A stretch of 64,000 nucleotides of DNA from Mucilaginibacter terrae (lineage in GTDB: Bacteria; Bacteroidota; Bacteroidia; Sphingobacteriales; Sphingobacteriaceae), in assembly GCF_031951985.1 (NCBI RefSeq), contig NZ_JAVLVU010000001.1, positions 1 to 64,000 of the forward strand. The letters run 5' to 3'. Position numbers and translations under genes: made by a program. Position 1 is the first letter of the stretch. Each line of letters opens with the position of its first letter. The notes beneath the pieces were generated by a model. That model did no database searches. It was not told the DNA's origin and was given only the letters and a program-made list of their open reading frames with translations. Of the stretch, positions 1 through 8,002 are shown in pieces.

Positions 1-249
1 GCAGGATATATAATCATAATCGGGGCTTAACCCTGAGTTAATGCTTGCGCGTTACCTTCGTTATAACAAAACACCGGGACGCCATGAAAGCATTACAATT
101 GATTAAACACCTGCTACTTAATTTAAAAGAGCTGCTGGTATTAAGGAGCTTAAAATCTTCTTTCATACATTAATACTTAATGCGAATTTTATTTACTGAT
201 ATCCGTTTTATTTGAACAATTTGGCCCCGGCTTAGTTGGGCATATATAA

Positions 250-1605
250 ATGGATATTAACGATACTGCACAAGCTTTTAATAAGCATTTTTTTGGCCCC
301 AATTTTAACTGGGGCGTTTCTACTGCTGCTTTCCAAACAGAGGGTTCCTGCGATACTGATGGCAAAAGTGCATCCATCTGGGATATATTCACGCAAAAAA
401 AAGGCAAGGTTCATGGCAATCAAAATGCCTTTACTGCCTGCGATTTTTATAACCGCTACGAGCAGGATATTGACCTTATCAAGCAGCTTAATATTCCTTG
501 CTTCCGTTTTTCTATTGCCTGGACTCGCATTTTACCTAACGGTACCGGCGAAGTAAACCAGGCTGGAATTGACTATTACAACCGCGTTATTGATTATTGC
601 CTAAAAGTAGGCGTTGAGCCTTGGCTTACCCTTTACCATTGGGATTTACCGCAAACACTGGAAACCCAGGGCGGCTGGACCAACCGCGACAGTATACAGT
701 GGTTTACCAACTTTGTAAGCGTATGCGCCAATGCATTTGGCGACCGTGTTAAAAACTGGATGGTAATGAACGAGCCTGCCGTGTTTACCGGGGCTGGTTA
801 CTTTTTAGGTTTGCATGCACCGGGCCGTACAGGACTAAAAAACTTTTTACCCGCTGTACATCATGTTACACTAAGTATAGCAGCCGGAGCACGTATACTG
901 CGTGATGCATTTCCCCATGCTATTATTGGAAACACCTTTTCTTGTTCTCATATTGAACCTGTTAGCACTAAAGCTAATGACGTTGCTGCTGCTAAACGAG
1001 CCGATGTTTTAATTAACCGCCTTTACGTGGAGCCGTTGATTGGCTTGGGTTATCCCATTGCCGATTTGCCTGTGCTGCAACGCATAGAAAAATATATGAA
1101 GGATGGCGATGAGCAGCAACTGTCATTCGATTTTGACTTTATTGGCCTGCAAAATTACACGCGCGAAATTGTAAAGTATTCGTTATTTACCCCCTACATA
1201 AGCGCTAAGCTGGTAGAAGCCAAAAAACGAAATGTGCCTTTAACCGAAATGGGCTGGGAAGTTTATCCGCAGGCCATGTACGAGGTGGTTAAAAAATTCA
1301 GCGCCTACCCGCAAATCAAGAATATTAAAATTACCGAAAACGGTTCAGCATTCCCTGATACGTTAAAAGATGGCCGGATCGATGATGTTTTACGCACGCA
1401 GTATCTGCATGATAATCTTCAGCAACTGCTGAAAGCCAAAGAGGAGGGATGCCCTGTAACCGGTTATTTTGTGTGGACACTAACCGATAACTTTGAATGG
1501 GCCGAAGGCTACCGCCCGCGTTTTGGGTTGATACACATCAATTTTGAAACCCAGGAGCGTATCATCAAAAATTCGGGCCACTGGTACGCCGATTTTTTAA
1601 AGTAG
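250..1605 (+). CDS. GH1 beta-glucosidase
   Basis: Glycoside hydrolase family 1 enzyme of 451 residues, the usual length for the family, with no signal peptide, so probably cytoplasmic. It would hydrolyse beta-linked glucosides or related disaccharides by a retaining mechanism. Visible motifs are the N-terminal FNWGVSTAAFQTEGS, the acid/base motif MNEP with Glu175, the nucleophile motif ITENGSAF with Glu363, and the C-terminal NFEWAEGYRPRFGL that lines the sugar site. The ATG at 250 starts just before the conserved FGPNFNWG region. It stands alone, followed by a repeat element. The sugar specificity (glucoside, galactoside or other) cannot be read from sequence alone. Confidence 0.93.
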   Translation: MDINDTAQAFNKHFFGPNFNWGVSTAAFQTEGSCDTDGKSASIWDIFTQKKGKVHGNQNAFTACDFYNRYEQDIDLIKQLNIPCFRFSIAWTRILPNGTGEVNQAGIDYYNRVIDYCLKVGVEPWLTLYHWDLPQTLETQGGWTNRDSIQWFTNFVSVCANAFGDRVKNWMVMNEPAVFTGAGYFLGLHAPGRTGLKNFLPAVHHVTLSIAAGARILRDAFPHAIIGNTFSCSHIEPVSTKANDVAAAKRADVLINRLYVEPLIGLGYPIADLPVLQRIEKYMKDGDEQQLSFDFDFIGLQNYTREIVKYSLFTPYISAKLVEAKKRNVPLTEMGWEVYPQAMYEVVKKFSAYPQIKNIKITENGSAFPDTLKDGRIDDVLRTQYLHDNLQQLLKAKEEGCPVTGYFVWTLTDNFEWAEGYRPRFGLIHINFETQERIIKNSGHWYADFLK

Positions 1606-1668
1606 CATTATTTACCGTACTTAGGGGCTTAGAAATTGCTTTAACAAGTGCTCCGGAATTGTGCGATT

Positions 1669-1763
1669 CCCCTCTTGAGAGGGGTGGAGGGGTGTGTCAT
1701 TTGGATATGCAAAGTTTGCGAATAACACACACCTGCTAACGCTTATTCCTGCCCTCAAGAGGG
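1669..1763. repeat. Dispersed palindromic repeat, CCCCTCTTGAGAGGGG type
   Basis: Imperfect inverted repeat of about 95 bases between the beta-glucosidase and folB. The left end carries CCCCTCTTGAGAGGGG followed by a G-rich stretch ending in GTGTGT. The right end carries ACACAC and finishes with CCCTCAAGAGGG, complementary to the left end. Similar elements recur between genes in Bacteroidota genomes. Only one copy is visible here, so the family assignment rests on recognition. Confidence 0.6.
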
Positions 1764-1817
1764 ACGCAAATTATTTAAGGCTATTTCTAAAACTAAAAAA
1801 AACACACATCTGCATTT

Positions 1818-2177
1818 ATGATTAAAGTTGGACTTTACAGCGCCGAGTTTTTTGCGCGGCACGGCTATTATAAAGAAGAACAAATTTTAGGGAACCGTTT
1901 TTTGGTTACTATCGAAGCTACCTTCAATCCGCAGCACCCGGCCATAAACGATGATCTGGAAAAAACGCTCAATTATGAGGCCTTGTGCGAGGTTGCGCAT
2001 GAAAACATGAAGTACCCGCAAAAACTACTCGAAACCGTGGCGCAGGGCATGGCCGATGCTATTATGCAGCAATTTCCATACATTAATCATTTACAGGTGG
2101 AAGTAAAGAAACTTAACCCGCCCTTGAAAGGGCAGGTGGCAGCATCAGGCGTTACCGTTTATGTTGATAATAATTAG
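1818..2177 (+). CDS. folB: Dihydroneopterin aldolase
   Basis: FolB-family enzyme of 119 residues, the normal size. It converts 7,8-dihydroneopterin to 6-hydroxymethyl-7,8-dihydropterin and glycolaldehyde in folate synthesis. The sequence shows the typical start (IKVGLYSAEFFARHGYYKEE), the central LNYEALCEVAHENM segment and the C-terminal VEVKKLNPPLKG motif with the conserved Lys and Pro. Its TAG stop overlaps the TAA stop of the convergent thioesterase gene by a few bases, so the two messages are complementary at their 3' ends. Confidence 0.93.
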   Translation: MIKVGLYSAEFFARHGYYKEEQILGNRFLVTIEATFNPQHPAINDDLEKTLNYEALCEVAHENMKYPQKLLETVAQGMADAIMQQFPYINHLQVEVKKLNPPLKGQVAASGVTVYVDNN

Positions 2178-2623
2178 TTGGTATTGGTAATCAATCCCGG
2201 CTCGTCATAATCAATCATGCGTTGGCGCTCGCGTGCGGGTATAGGCACTGATTTAAGGTTCGGGTAATCATAAGTAATGCAAACCGATTTGCCCGTTGTG
2301 CAAATTTCCTCTTCGCCGTTAGCATTAATTTTCACCAGTACATAGGTTACATCAAAACTACTGTTGCCAATGCGTGATGTGCGCAGGTAGCAGGCAATCT
2401 GATCGTCAACCTTAATTGGTTTAAGGTAGTTTATTTCCGATCGGCCTAAAATAACACCGCAATTGTTCCAGTCCCACTCCGCAACTTCTTTCCAATAACT
2501 CAGGCGGGCAATCTCAAAGTAAGTAAGATATATAGTGTTACTTACGTTTCCGTAAGCATCTATATCCGAAAAACGGATAGGAACGGGAGCTTTGAATTTA
2601 TAATTAGCTAAATTTTCAGTCAT
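2174..2623 (-). CDS. Acyl-CoA thioesterase, 4HBT hotdog family
   Basis: Protein of 149 residues with the hotdog-fold thioesterase pattern. The N-terminal VPIRFSDIDAYGNVSNTIYLTYFEIARL is the 4HBT active-site helix, with Asp in the DxDxxGxVxN motif. It is followed by the EINYLKPIKVDDQIACYLRTSRIG strand region. It probably hydrolyses an acyl- or aryl-CoA; the substrate is unknown. The ATG at 2623 is 147 bases from the divergent small heat-shock gene. Confidence 0.85.
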   Translation of the reverse strand: MTENLANYKFKAPVPIRFSDIDAYGNVSNTIYLTYFEIARLSYWKEVAEWDWNNCGVILGRSEINYLKPIKVDDQIACYLRTSRIGNSSFDVTYVLVKINANGEEEICTTGKSVCITYDYPNLKSVPIPARERQRMIDYDEPGLITNTN

Positions 2624-2769
2624 TTCGTGTCAACTTGTCTTGTGAAAAATATAATAGCCGACAAAAAGTCATTTAAAATATTGTTCTGGTAGCGTTTTAA
2701 GCGGTTGGTACACCACTTGTATATATCACCACGAAAATAATTAAAAAGAAACTTTTGGAGGATATAAAA

Positions 2770-3210
2770 ATGACTTTAGTAAAATTTAACAACGGACACA
2801 GAAAACCAGTAGCTGCACCTCGTTTTATCGATGTATTTGATTCCATATTTAACGATCAGTTTTTAAACGCTGCACCACAAAGCAAAGTTCCGGCTGTAAA
2901 CGTAGCCGAAAACGAAACTGCATTTGATATTGAACTGGCAGTACCGGGTTTAAAGAAAGAAGATTTTAAGATTAACGTTGAAAAAGACCTATTAACCATA
3001 AGTGCCGAAGTTAAACAGGAAGAAGCAACCGAAGGTAAAAAGTATACTAAAAAAGAGTTTGGCTACCAATCATTCAGCCGCTCATTTACCTTACCCGAAA
3101 CTGTTGATCAAAACAACATCGAAGCTTCGTACACCGATGGTATATTGAAATTAACCATCGCCAAAAAAGAAGAAGCTAAAATTCAACCGCGCGAAATTGC
3201 GGTGAAATAA
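2770..3210 (+). CDS. Small heat-shock protein, Hsp20/alpha-crystallin family
   Basis: ATP-independent chaperone of 146 residues that holds unfolding proteins in a refoldable state. The alpha-crystallin domain covers about residues 40-140, with AFDIELAVPGLKKEDFKINVE, the KEFGYQSFSRSFTLPETV strand and the A-x-x-x-DGILKLTI motif. The ATG at 2770 is preferred to an in-frame TTG at 2755 because a clear GGAGGA ribosome site (2757-2762) lies between them, and ATG then gives MTLVKFNNG. A strong terminator follows directly, so the gene is monocistronic. Confidence 0.93.
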   Translation: MTLVKFNNGHRKPVAAPRFIDVFDSIFNDQFLNAAPQSKVPAVNVAENETAFDIELAVPGLKKEDFKINVEKDLLTISAEVKQEEATEGKKYTKKEFGYQSFSRSFTLPETVDQNNIEASYTDGILKLTIAKKEEAKIQPREIAVK

Positions 3211-3258
3211 TATTAAAAAGTGTTTTTATAAGTTAAGTGTTGGTTTAGTTTAGATTGA

Positions 3259-3288
3259 AGCCGTCTCTGTAAAGGAGACGGCTTTTTT
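3259..3288 (+). terminator. Rho-independent terminator of hsp20
   Basis: Nine-base stem AGCCGTCTC / GAGACGGCT with a 7-base loop followed by six T residues, 48 bases after the hsp20 stop. Confidence 0.88.
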
Positions 3289-3292
3289 GTGT

Positions 3293-3390
3293 ATGAACCT
3301 GAATTTTAAGAATTTGTTGAATTTTCAGAATTCTTTAATAAGTGACTGGAAATTCTGTCAATTAGAGAAATTCTTAAAATTCCGGTTCAG
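3293..3390. repeat. Dispersed palindromic repeat, GAATTTTAAGAATT type
   Basis: AT-rich inverted repeat filling the gap between the hsp20 terminator and the convergent yajQ stop. The arms at 3295-3315 and 3368-3388 are 21 bases long and match with one mismatch. A second inner pair, CAGAATT and AATTCTG, extends the fold. It lies at a 3'-3' junction and contains no convincing gene. Confidence 0.55.
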
Positions 3391-3391
3391 A

Positions 3392-3883
3392 TTAATTTCT
3401 CATATTAATAAACTGCAGCGGCTGGCCAAAATCTTCGCCGCGGCAAAGGCTGATAACCGCTTGCAGGTCGTCGAGTTTTTTGCCTTGCACGCGTACCTGG
3501 TCGTCCATTATAGAGGCCTGCACTTTAAGGCCGCTGTCTTTTATTTTTTTAACTATTTTTTTGGCAACTTCCTTATCAACACCTTCTTTAATGTTTATTT
3601 CTTTACGAACCATGTTGCCCGAGGCATACTCTTCCTTGCCAAAATCAAGCGCTTTAGGGTCGAGGCCCTGTTTAACCATACGGCTAATGATCGAATCCTG
3701 GATGGCTTTCAAGCGCATATCATTTTCAGTTACCACCGTAATCTGATTTGTTTTTTTATCGTGGTCTACCGTACTTTTCGAATCGTTAAAATCATAACGG
3801 TTCAAAATTTCCTTTTTAGCGTTATTAATAGCATTATCAAAGGTTTGTGCGTCTATTTTACTTACAATATCAAATGATGGCAT
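3392..3883 (-). CDS. YajQ-family nucleotide-binding protein
   Basis: Protein of 163 residues matching the YajQ/UPF0234 family in length and along its whole sequence: N-terminal MPSFDIVSKIDAQTFDNAINNAKKEI, central IVKKIKDSGLKVQASI, C-terminal PLQFINMRN. Family members bind cyclic di-GMP in some Proteobacteria; other members bind nucleotides or nucleic acid. The ligand in this organism is unknown. It is a single gene with its own promoter element 28 bases upstream. Confidence 0.9.
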   Translation of the reverse strand: MPSFDIVSKIDAQTFDNAINNAKKEILNRYDFNDSKSTVDHDKKTNQITVVTENDMRLKAIQDSIISRMVKQGLDPKALDFGKEEYASGNMVRKEINIKEGVDKEVAKKIVKKIKDSGLKVQASIMDDQVRVQGKKLDDLQAVISLCRGEDFGQPLQFINMRN

Positions 3884-3910
3884 AAGGCGATGTTATATAA
3901 ATGAAAGGTG

Positions 3911-3918
3911 CAAATGTA
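3911..3918 (-). promoter_or_regulatory. Promoter -7 element of the yajQ gene
   Basis: Read on the minus strand this is TACATTTG, a full match to the Bacteroidota TAnnTTTG element, ending 28 bases before the yajQ ATG. No clear -33 box was identified. Confidence 0.5.
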
Positions 3919-4036
3919 GGCTTGAATTATACTATAAACAAAAACACATTTAAAAAGATTGAAGTTAATATTATATTAACATAGAAATAAGCAGTTTTGC
4001 ATACGCACATGCAAAGCCTTGCTGTGCTTACCTTAT

Positions 4037-6085
4037 ATGGCTACTAAAAACATCCCTTTAATTAATCGCGAGATTAGCTGGTTATACTTTAACGACCGTG
4101 TACTGCAGGAAGCGGCCGATATAACCGTTCCCCTAATTGACCGGATTAAGTTTTTAGCCATATTTTCGTCCAACCTTGATGAATTTTACCGGGTACGTGT
4201 AGCCACGCTATCAAGATTAACAAACCTGAACGAAAAATCGAAAGCCTTATTAGGATATAACCCTAAAAAGGTACTTAATCAAATTAAAAGCATAGTAGTT
4301 AAGCAGGAAAAGAAGTTTCATAACCTGTACGAGAACATCATTATTAAGCAACTGGCCGAAGAAAAGATATTTCTTCTAAACGAAAAGCAACTAAACGTAG
4401 CCCGTGGTGCTTTTGTTAAAAAACACTTTAGGGAAAAATTGCTTTCAACCCTGGTGCCCATTATGCTGGAGGATGAAAAGGCTATCCCGATGCTGCATGA
4501 CCGTGCTATTTACTTTTTTGTAAAGCTTACCAAAGGACGTAAATCACGATTGGCGCTAATTGAGCTTCCTGCTAATATATCGCGTTTTCTCATACTACCC
4601 GAAACCAATCAGTTAAAGTTTATCATCCTCATTGATGATATTATCAGGTATAGCCTCGAAGATATCTTCTTTATTTTTGAGTATGATAGCATGGAGGCTT
4701 ACTCCATACAGCTTACCCGCGATGCCGAGCTTGATCTGGATAAGGAACTGAGTGAAAAGTTTATCGATGCCCTTTCTAAAAGTTTGCAAAAGCGTAAAAA
4801 AGGCCGCCCCATGCGTATGCTGTATGATGCTGAGATGCCCGAAGATATGGTGGCCTATCTTAAACGCAAATTGGGGCTAAATACCGAAAATATGATACCC
4901 GGCAACAGGTATCAGAACTTTAAGGATTTTATTGCTTTCCCTAACGTAGGCGGCCCCGAACTGGAATATAACCGAACCAAGGCTTTGCCGGTGGATGGCC
5001 TTTCGTTTGGTAAAAGTTTAATGAGTTATGTGGCTAATAAAGATTATTTGATAAGTACGCCATACCAGAGTTATGATTATGTAATTCACTTTTTACGCGA
5101 GGCCGCTATTGACCCTAAAGTTACCGAAATCAATATATCCGTATATCGCCTGGCCAAAGATTCGCGCATTATGCATGCATTGGTTAATGCTGCGCAAAAT
5201 GGTAAAAAGGTGAACTGTTTGATCGAGCTTCGTGCTCGTTTTGATGAACAGAACAACATCCAATGGACACGTCGTTTAGAAGATGAGGGGATTAAAGTAA
5301 TACATGGCGTTCCTGGCTATAAAGTGCATGCTAAAATATGTTTGGTGGTGCGTATGGAGAAAGGTAAGCCCGCATATTACGGCTGTTTATCAACCGGCAA
5401 CTTTAACGAAAAAACAGCCGCTATTTACGCCGACCATACCCTGCTTACCGCCAATAAAAAAATAACCGGCGATATGCTGAATGTGTTTCGCGCAATAAAT
5501 AAGGGGCAGTTGGCTAAGGATATCAAGCACCTTGTCGTGTCGCCCATTGATTCGCGGCCGGCTATTTACCGTAATATAGATAATGAAATAGCTAATGCCA
5601 AGGCAGGCAAGCCGGCTTATATGATATTGAAGATGAATAGCCTTGCCGATGAACAGCTGATTGAAAAATTGTACGAAGCCAGCAATGCCGGGGTTAAAAT
5701 ACAAATGATAATTAGGGGCATGTGCTGTTTAGTGCCCGGAGTAGAGGGCTTTAGTAAGAATATAAAAGTTTATAGTATAGTTGATAAATACCTGGAACAT
5801 GCGCGTGTACACGTATTTGCAAACGGTGGTAAAGAACTGGTTTACCTTACCTCGGCCGATTTTATGAGCCGTAACATTGACAATAGGGTAGAAGTTGGTT
5901 TCCCCATTTATGATGAAGATATTAAACAGGAAATAAGAGATATACTGGATATCCAACTGCGTGATAATACCAAATCGCGCGAGATCAATAAGAGCAATAC
6001 TAACAGATACCATCGTACCAAAACCGATGTAAACCACCGGTCGCAGGTAGAGATATACGATTATTTAAAACAAATAAACACCTAA
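4037..6085 (+). CDS. ppk1: Polyphosphate kinase 1
   Basis: Reversibly makes long-chain inorganic polyphosphate from ATP. It is 682 residues from the ATG at 4037 (an in-frame TTG at 4019 exists, but MATKNIPLINREISWLYFN matches the family start). Domains run in the usual order: N domain, head domain and two C-terminal phospholipase-D-like domains. His431 in GYKVHAKICLV is the expected phosphorylated histidine, and His588 in YLEHARVHVF is the second catalytic histidine. It lies four bases before ppx, forming a synthesis/degradation pair. Confidence 0.96.
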   Translation: MATKNIPLINREISWLYFNDRVLQEAADITVPLIDRIKFLAIFSSNLDEFYRVRVATLSRLTNLNEKSKALLGYNPKKVLNQIKSIVVKQEKKFHNLYENIIIKQLAEEKIFLLNEKQLNVARGAFVKKHFREKLLSTLVPIMLEDEKAIPMLHDRAIYFFVKLTKGRKSRLALIELPANISRFLILPETNQLKFIILIDDIIRYSLEDIFFIFEYDSMEAYSIQLTRDAELDLDKELSEKFIDALSKSLQKRKKGRPMRMLYDAEMPEDMVAYLKRKLGLNTENMIPGNRYQNFKDFIAFPNVGGPELEYNRTKALPVDGLSFGKSLMSYVANKDYLISTPYQSYDYVIHFLREAAIDPKVTEINISVYRLAKDSRIMHALVNAAQNGKKVNCLIELRARFDEQNNIQWTRRLEDEGIKVIHGVPGYKVHAKICLVVRMEKGKPAYYGCLSTGNFNEKTAAIYADHTLLTANKKITGDMLNVFRAINKGQLAKDIKHLVVSPIDSRPAIYRNIDNEIANAKAGKPAYMILKMNSLADEQLIEKLYEASNAGVKIQMIIRGMCCLVPGVEGFSKNIKVYSIVDKYLEHARVHVFANGGKELVYLTSADFMSRNIDNRVEVGFPIYDEDIKQEIRDILDIQLRDNTKSREINKSNTNRYHRTKTDVNHRSQVEIYDYLKQINT

Positions 6086-6089
6086 TAAC

Positions 6090-6977
6090 TTGAGATACGC
6101 AGCCATAGACACCGGATCGAACGCAGTTCGCCTGCTTATAGCCGATATTATACAGAATGACGGGAACATTACGTTCAAAAAAAACACCCTCGTGCGCGTA
6201 CCCCTGCGCCTGGGTGACGATGCCTTTTTAGATAAGCATATATCAGACAAAAAAGCCGATGACTTGGTAAAAACCATGGCTGCCTTCAAAAACCTAATGG
6301 ATGTGTATAAGGTGAGCGATTATATGGCCTGTGCAACATCGGCTATGCGCGAGGCTAAAAATGGCCCGGAGCTTATTAAGCGTATTAAACAAGAGGCAAA
6401 TCTCGATCTGGAGATTATTCATGGAGAGGTTGAGGCCGGTATTATTTATGCCAGTCATATTGGTGTTGATTTAGATGAAAGCAAAACCTATCTATACATT
6501 GACGTAGGCGGCGGCAGCACCGAACTGTCGTTGTTTGCCAATGGCGAACAAATTGCTTCACAATCATTTAACATTGGTACTATTCGTATACTCGATAATC
6601 AGGACAAAGATGAAACCTGGCGCGAAATGCAGGACTTTGTTCGTAAACATACCAAGCCATATAAAATTATTTATGGCGTGGGTACAGGCGGTAATATTAA
6701 CAAATTATTTAAGCTGAGCGATGAGAAAGACGGCGAGCCTCTAAGTTATATCAAGCTCAAATCACTATACAATTACCTGTCGTCGTACTCGCTTAAAGAC
6801 CGCATCAACGTATTGAAACTCAACCAGGACAGGGCTGATGTTATTATTCCTGCATGTGAGATTTACACCACGGTAATGAAATGGGCTAACATCAAATCAA
6901 TATATGTACCGAGTGTTGGAATGGCTGATGGCATCATCCAAACATTAATTGAAAAGAATTTATTGAAAAAAAATTAA
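6090..6977 (+). CDS. Ppx/GppA exopolyphosphatase
   Basis: Actin-fold phosphatase of 295 residues that removes terminal phosphate from polyphosphate, or pppGpp. Visible motifs are the N-terminal YAAIDTGSNAVRLLIAD phosphate-binding loop, ATSAMREAKN, EVEAGIIYASH and YIDVGGGSTELSLF. It corresponds to the short, two-domain form without the C-terminal HD extension of E. coli Ppx. The start is TTG at 6090, directly before the conserved strand, with no ATG nearby. It is translationally close to ppk1 (4-base gap), as expected for polyphosphate turnover. Confidence 0.92.
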   Translation: MRYAAIDTGSNAVRLLIADIIQNDGNITFKKNTLVRVPLRLGDDAFLDKHISDKKADDLVKTMAAFKNLMDVYKVSDYMACATSAMREAKNGPELIKRIKQEANLDLEIIHGEVEAGIIYASHIGVDLDESKTYLYIDVGGGSTELSLFANGEQIASQSFNIGTIRILDNQDKDETWREMQDFVRKHTKPYKIIYGVGTGGNINKLFKLSDEKDGEPLSYIKLKSLYNYLSSYSLKDRINVLKLNQDRADVIIPACEIYTTVMKWANIKSIYVPSVGMADGIIQTLIEKNLLKKN

Positions 6978-7006
6978 TTTAATTTTAATAATTAAAAAAT
7001 ACTTGT

Positions 7007-7014
7007 TACTTTTG
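7007..7014 (+). promoter_or_regulatory. Promoter -7 element ahead of a small transcript
   Basis: TACTTTTG, a full TAnnTTTG match, 30 bases after the ppx stop and about 40 bases before a strong terminator. It cannot serve ubiX without reading through that terminator. Confidence 0.45.
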
Positions 7015-7019
7015 TAATG

Positions 7020-7086
7020 CCCTCTCATAGGGCATGTTTTTCATAGGTAGATGTAGGGTCGAGTAGTAATATTCGACCCTTTTTTT
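7020..7086 (+). ncRNA. Candidate small RNA of about 65 nt
   Basis: Between ppx and ubiX lie, in order, a TAnnTTTG promoter element, a 5-base-pair hairpin (GCCCT/AGGGC, 7019-7033), an unpaired linker and an 8-base-pair terminator hairpin with seven T residues. ubiX has its own promoter element downstream. Together this looks like an independent short non-coding transcript. I do not recognise a known RNA family. The alternative is a ppx terminator next to a chance promoter match. Confidence 0.4.
7055..7086 (+). terminator. Rho-independent terminator
   Basis: Stem AGGGTCGA / TCGACCCT with a 10-base loop and a run of seven T. It ends the ppk1-ppx message and the candidate small RNA. Confidence 0.85.
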
Positions 7087-7102
7087 ATGCTATCAACTTT
7101 CC

Positions 7103-7110
7103 TACCTTTG
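7103..7110 (+). promoter_or_regulatory. Promoter -7 element of ubiX
   Basis: TACCTTTG, a full TAnnTTTG match, placed only 17 bases before the first ubiX ATG. The message would have a very short leader. Confidence 0.6.
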
Positions 7111-7127
7111 CTTTGTTGTTAAACCAA

Positions 7128-7694
7128 ATGATGAAGAAAAAGATCGTAGTTGCTATTACCGGAGCCAGTGGCGCTATATACGCCAAATTATTATTAGATA
7201 AATTACAGCAGCTAAATGATCAAATTGCCGATGTTGGCATCATCATGTCAACCAACGCCAAACAGGTTTGGGAAACCGAACTCGACAATACCGATTACCA
7301 GCAAATGCCCTTCAAGTTTTACGATAAGCACGACTTTATGGCCCCATTTGCATCAGGCTCGGCACGCTATGATACCATGGTGGTTATCCCATGCTCAATG
7401 GGCACACTGGGCCGCATTGCATCGGGCGTATCTGATGATCTGGTAACCCGTGCTGCCGATGTTATATTAAAAGAGCGGCGCAAACTCATTTTAGTAGCCC
7501 GCGATACGCCATTGAACCTCATCCACATCCGCAATATGGCAACCGTTACCGAAGCCGGCGGCATTATTTGTCCTGCTGTTCCCTCATTTTACAGTAAGCC
7601 TCAAACCATTGAAGAAGTAGCCATGACGGTGGTAAACCGGGTTATTGATTTGATAGGGCTGGAGAATGAGAGTTATAGGTGGAGTGAGGAGTAG
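7128..7694 (+). CDS. ubiX: Flavin prenyltransferase UbiX
   Basis: Makes prenylated FMN, the cofactor of UbiD-type decarboxylases, from FMN and dimethylallyl phosphate. The protein is about 188 residues. It shows the N-terminal KIVVAITGASGAIYAKLLLDKL Rossmann-like flavin loop, PCSMGTLGRIASGVSDDLVTRAADV and the RDTPLNLIHIRNM motif typical of UbiX/Pad1. Two adjacent ATG codons (7128 and 7131) are both possible starts; an upstream TTG at 7113 lies too close to the promoter. No ubiD is in this window. Confidence 0.93.
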   Translation: MMKKKIVVAITGASGAIYAKLLLDKLQQLNDQIADVGIIMSTNAKQVWETELDNTDYQQMPFKFYDKHDFMAPFASGSARYDTMVVIPCSMGTLGRIASGVSDDLVTRAADVILKERRKLILVARDTPLNLIHIRNMATVTEAGGIICPAVPSFYSKPQTIEEVAMTVVNRVIDLIGLENESYRWSEE

Positions 7695-7718
7695 ATAAGA
7701 CTACGCATACAAAAAACG

Positions 7719-7859
7719 CGTCATTGCGAGGAAGAGGGCGGCCAAGCATGGCCTCCGAAGCAATCCGGGGGGGCCTTCGCACTAACTCAAGTCTCTGCAC
7801 AAAACCCGGAGATTGCTTCGACGACTGCCCCGCAATCCCAACGCTGTCTCGCAATGACG
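7719..7859. repeat. Dispersed palindromic repeat, CGTCATTGCGAGG type, copy 1
   Basis: Inverted repeat with CGTCATTGCGAG at the left end and CTCGCAATGACG at the right. An inner pair, CGAAGCAATC and GATTGCTTCG, lies further in. The centre is GC-rich and less symmetric than copy 2 at 18708-18795. The element occupies most of the 308-base gap between ubiX and thrS. No gene is credible inside it. Confidence 0.85.
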
Positions 7860-7919
7860 TAAAGTTTAAAGTATCGGTGAAATCATTCCCAATAATCGGT
7901 GCAATCATAATAAATATTC

Positions 7920-7927
7920 TAACTTTG
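7920..7927 (+). promoter_or_regulatory. Promoter -7 element of the thrS operon
   Basis: TAACTTTG, a full TAnnTTTG match, 75 bases before the thrS ATG. It predicts a leader of roughly 65-70 bases, much longer than other leaders in this window. Confidence 0.55.
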
Positions 7928-7940
7928 CCGCCTAATAAAT

Positions 7941-7960
7941 GATCACTCTCGTAGGTGATC
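7941..7960 (+). promoter_or_regulatory. Hairpin in the thrS leader
   Basis: GATCAC and GTGATC form a 6-base-pair stem with an 8-base loop near the predicted 5' end of the thrS message. ThrS in E. coli represses its own translation by binding leader hairpins that resemble tRNA-Thr. Whether this short stem has such a role is only a guess. Confidence 0.3.
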
Positions 7961-8002
7961 TACTAAAACATATTTTTACAGAACAATAAATCATAGTTGT
8001 AG

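Noticed and set aside
84-173. 29-codon frame at the left edge starting MKALQLIKHLLLNLKELL
   Set aside because: Short, leucine-rich by base composition, no ribosome site and no family match. The region 1-249 shows no supported gene.
3480-3877. Plus-strand frames opposite the yajQ gene
   Set aside because: Antisense to a clear family member, with no promoter or motif.
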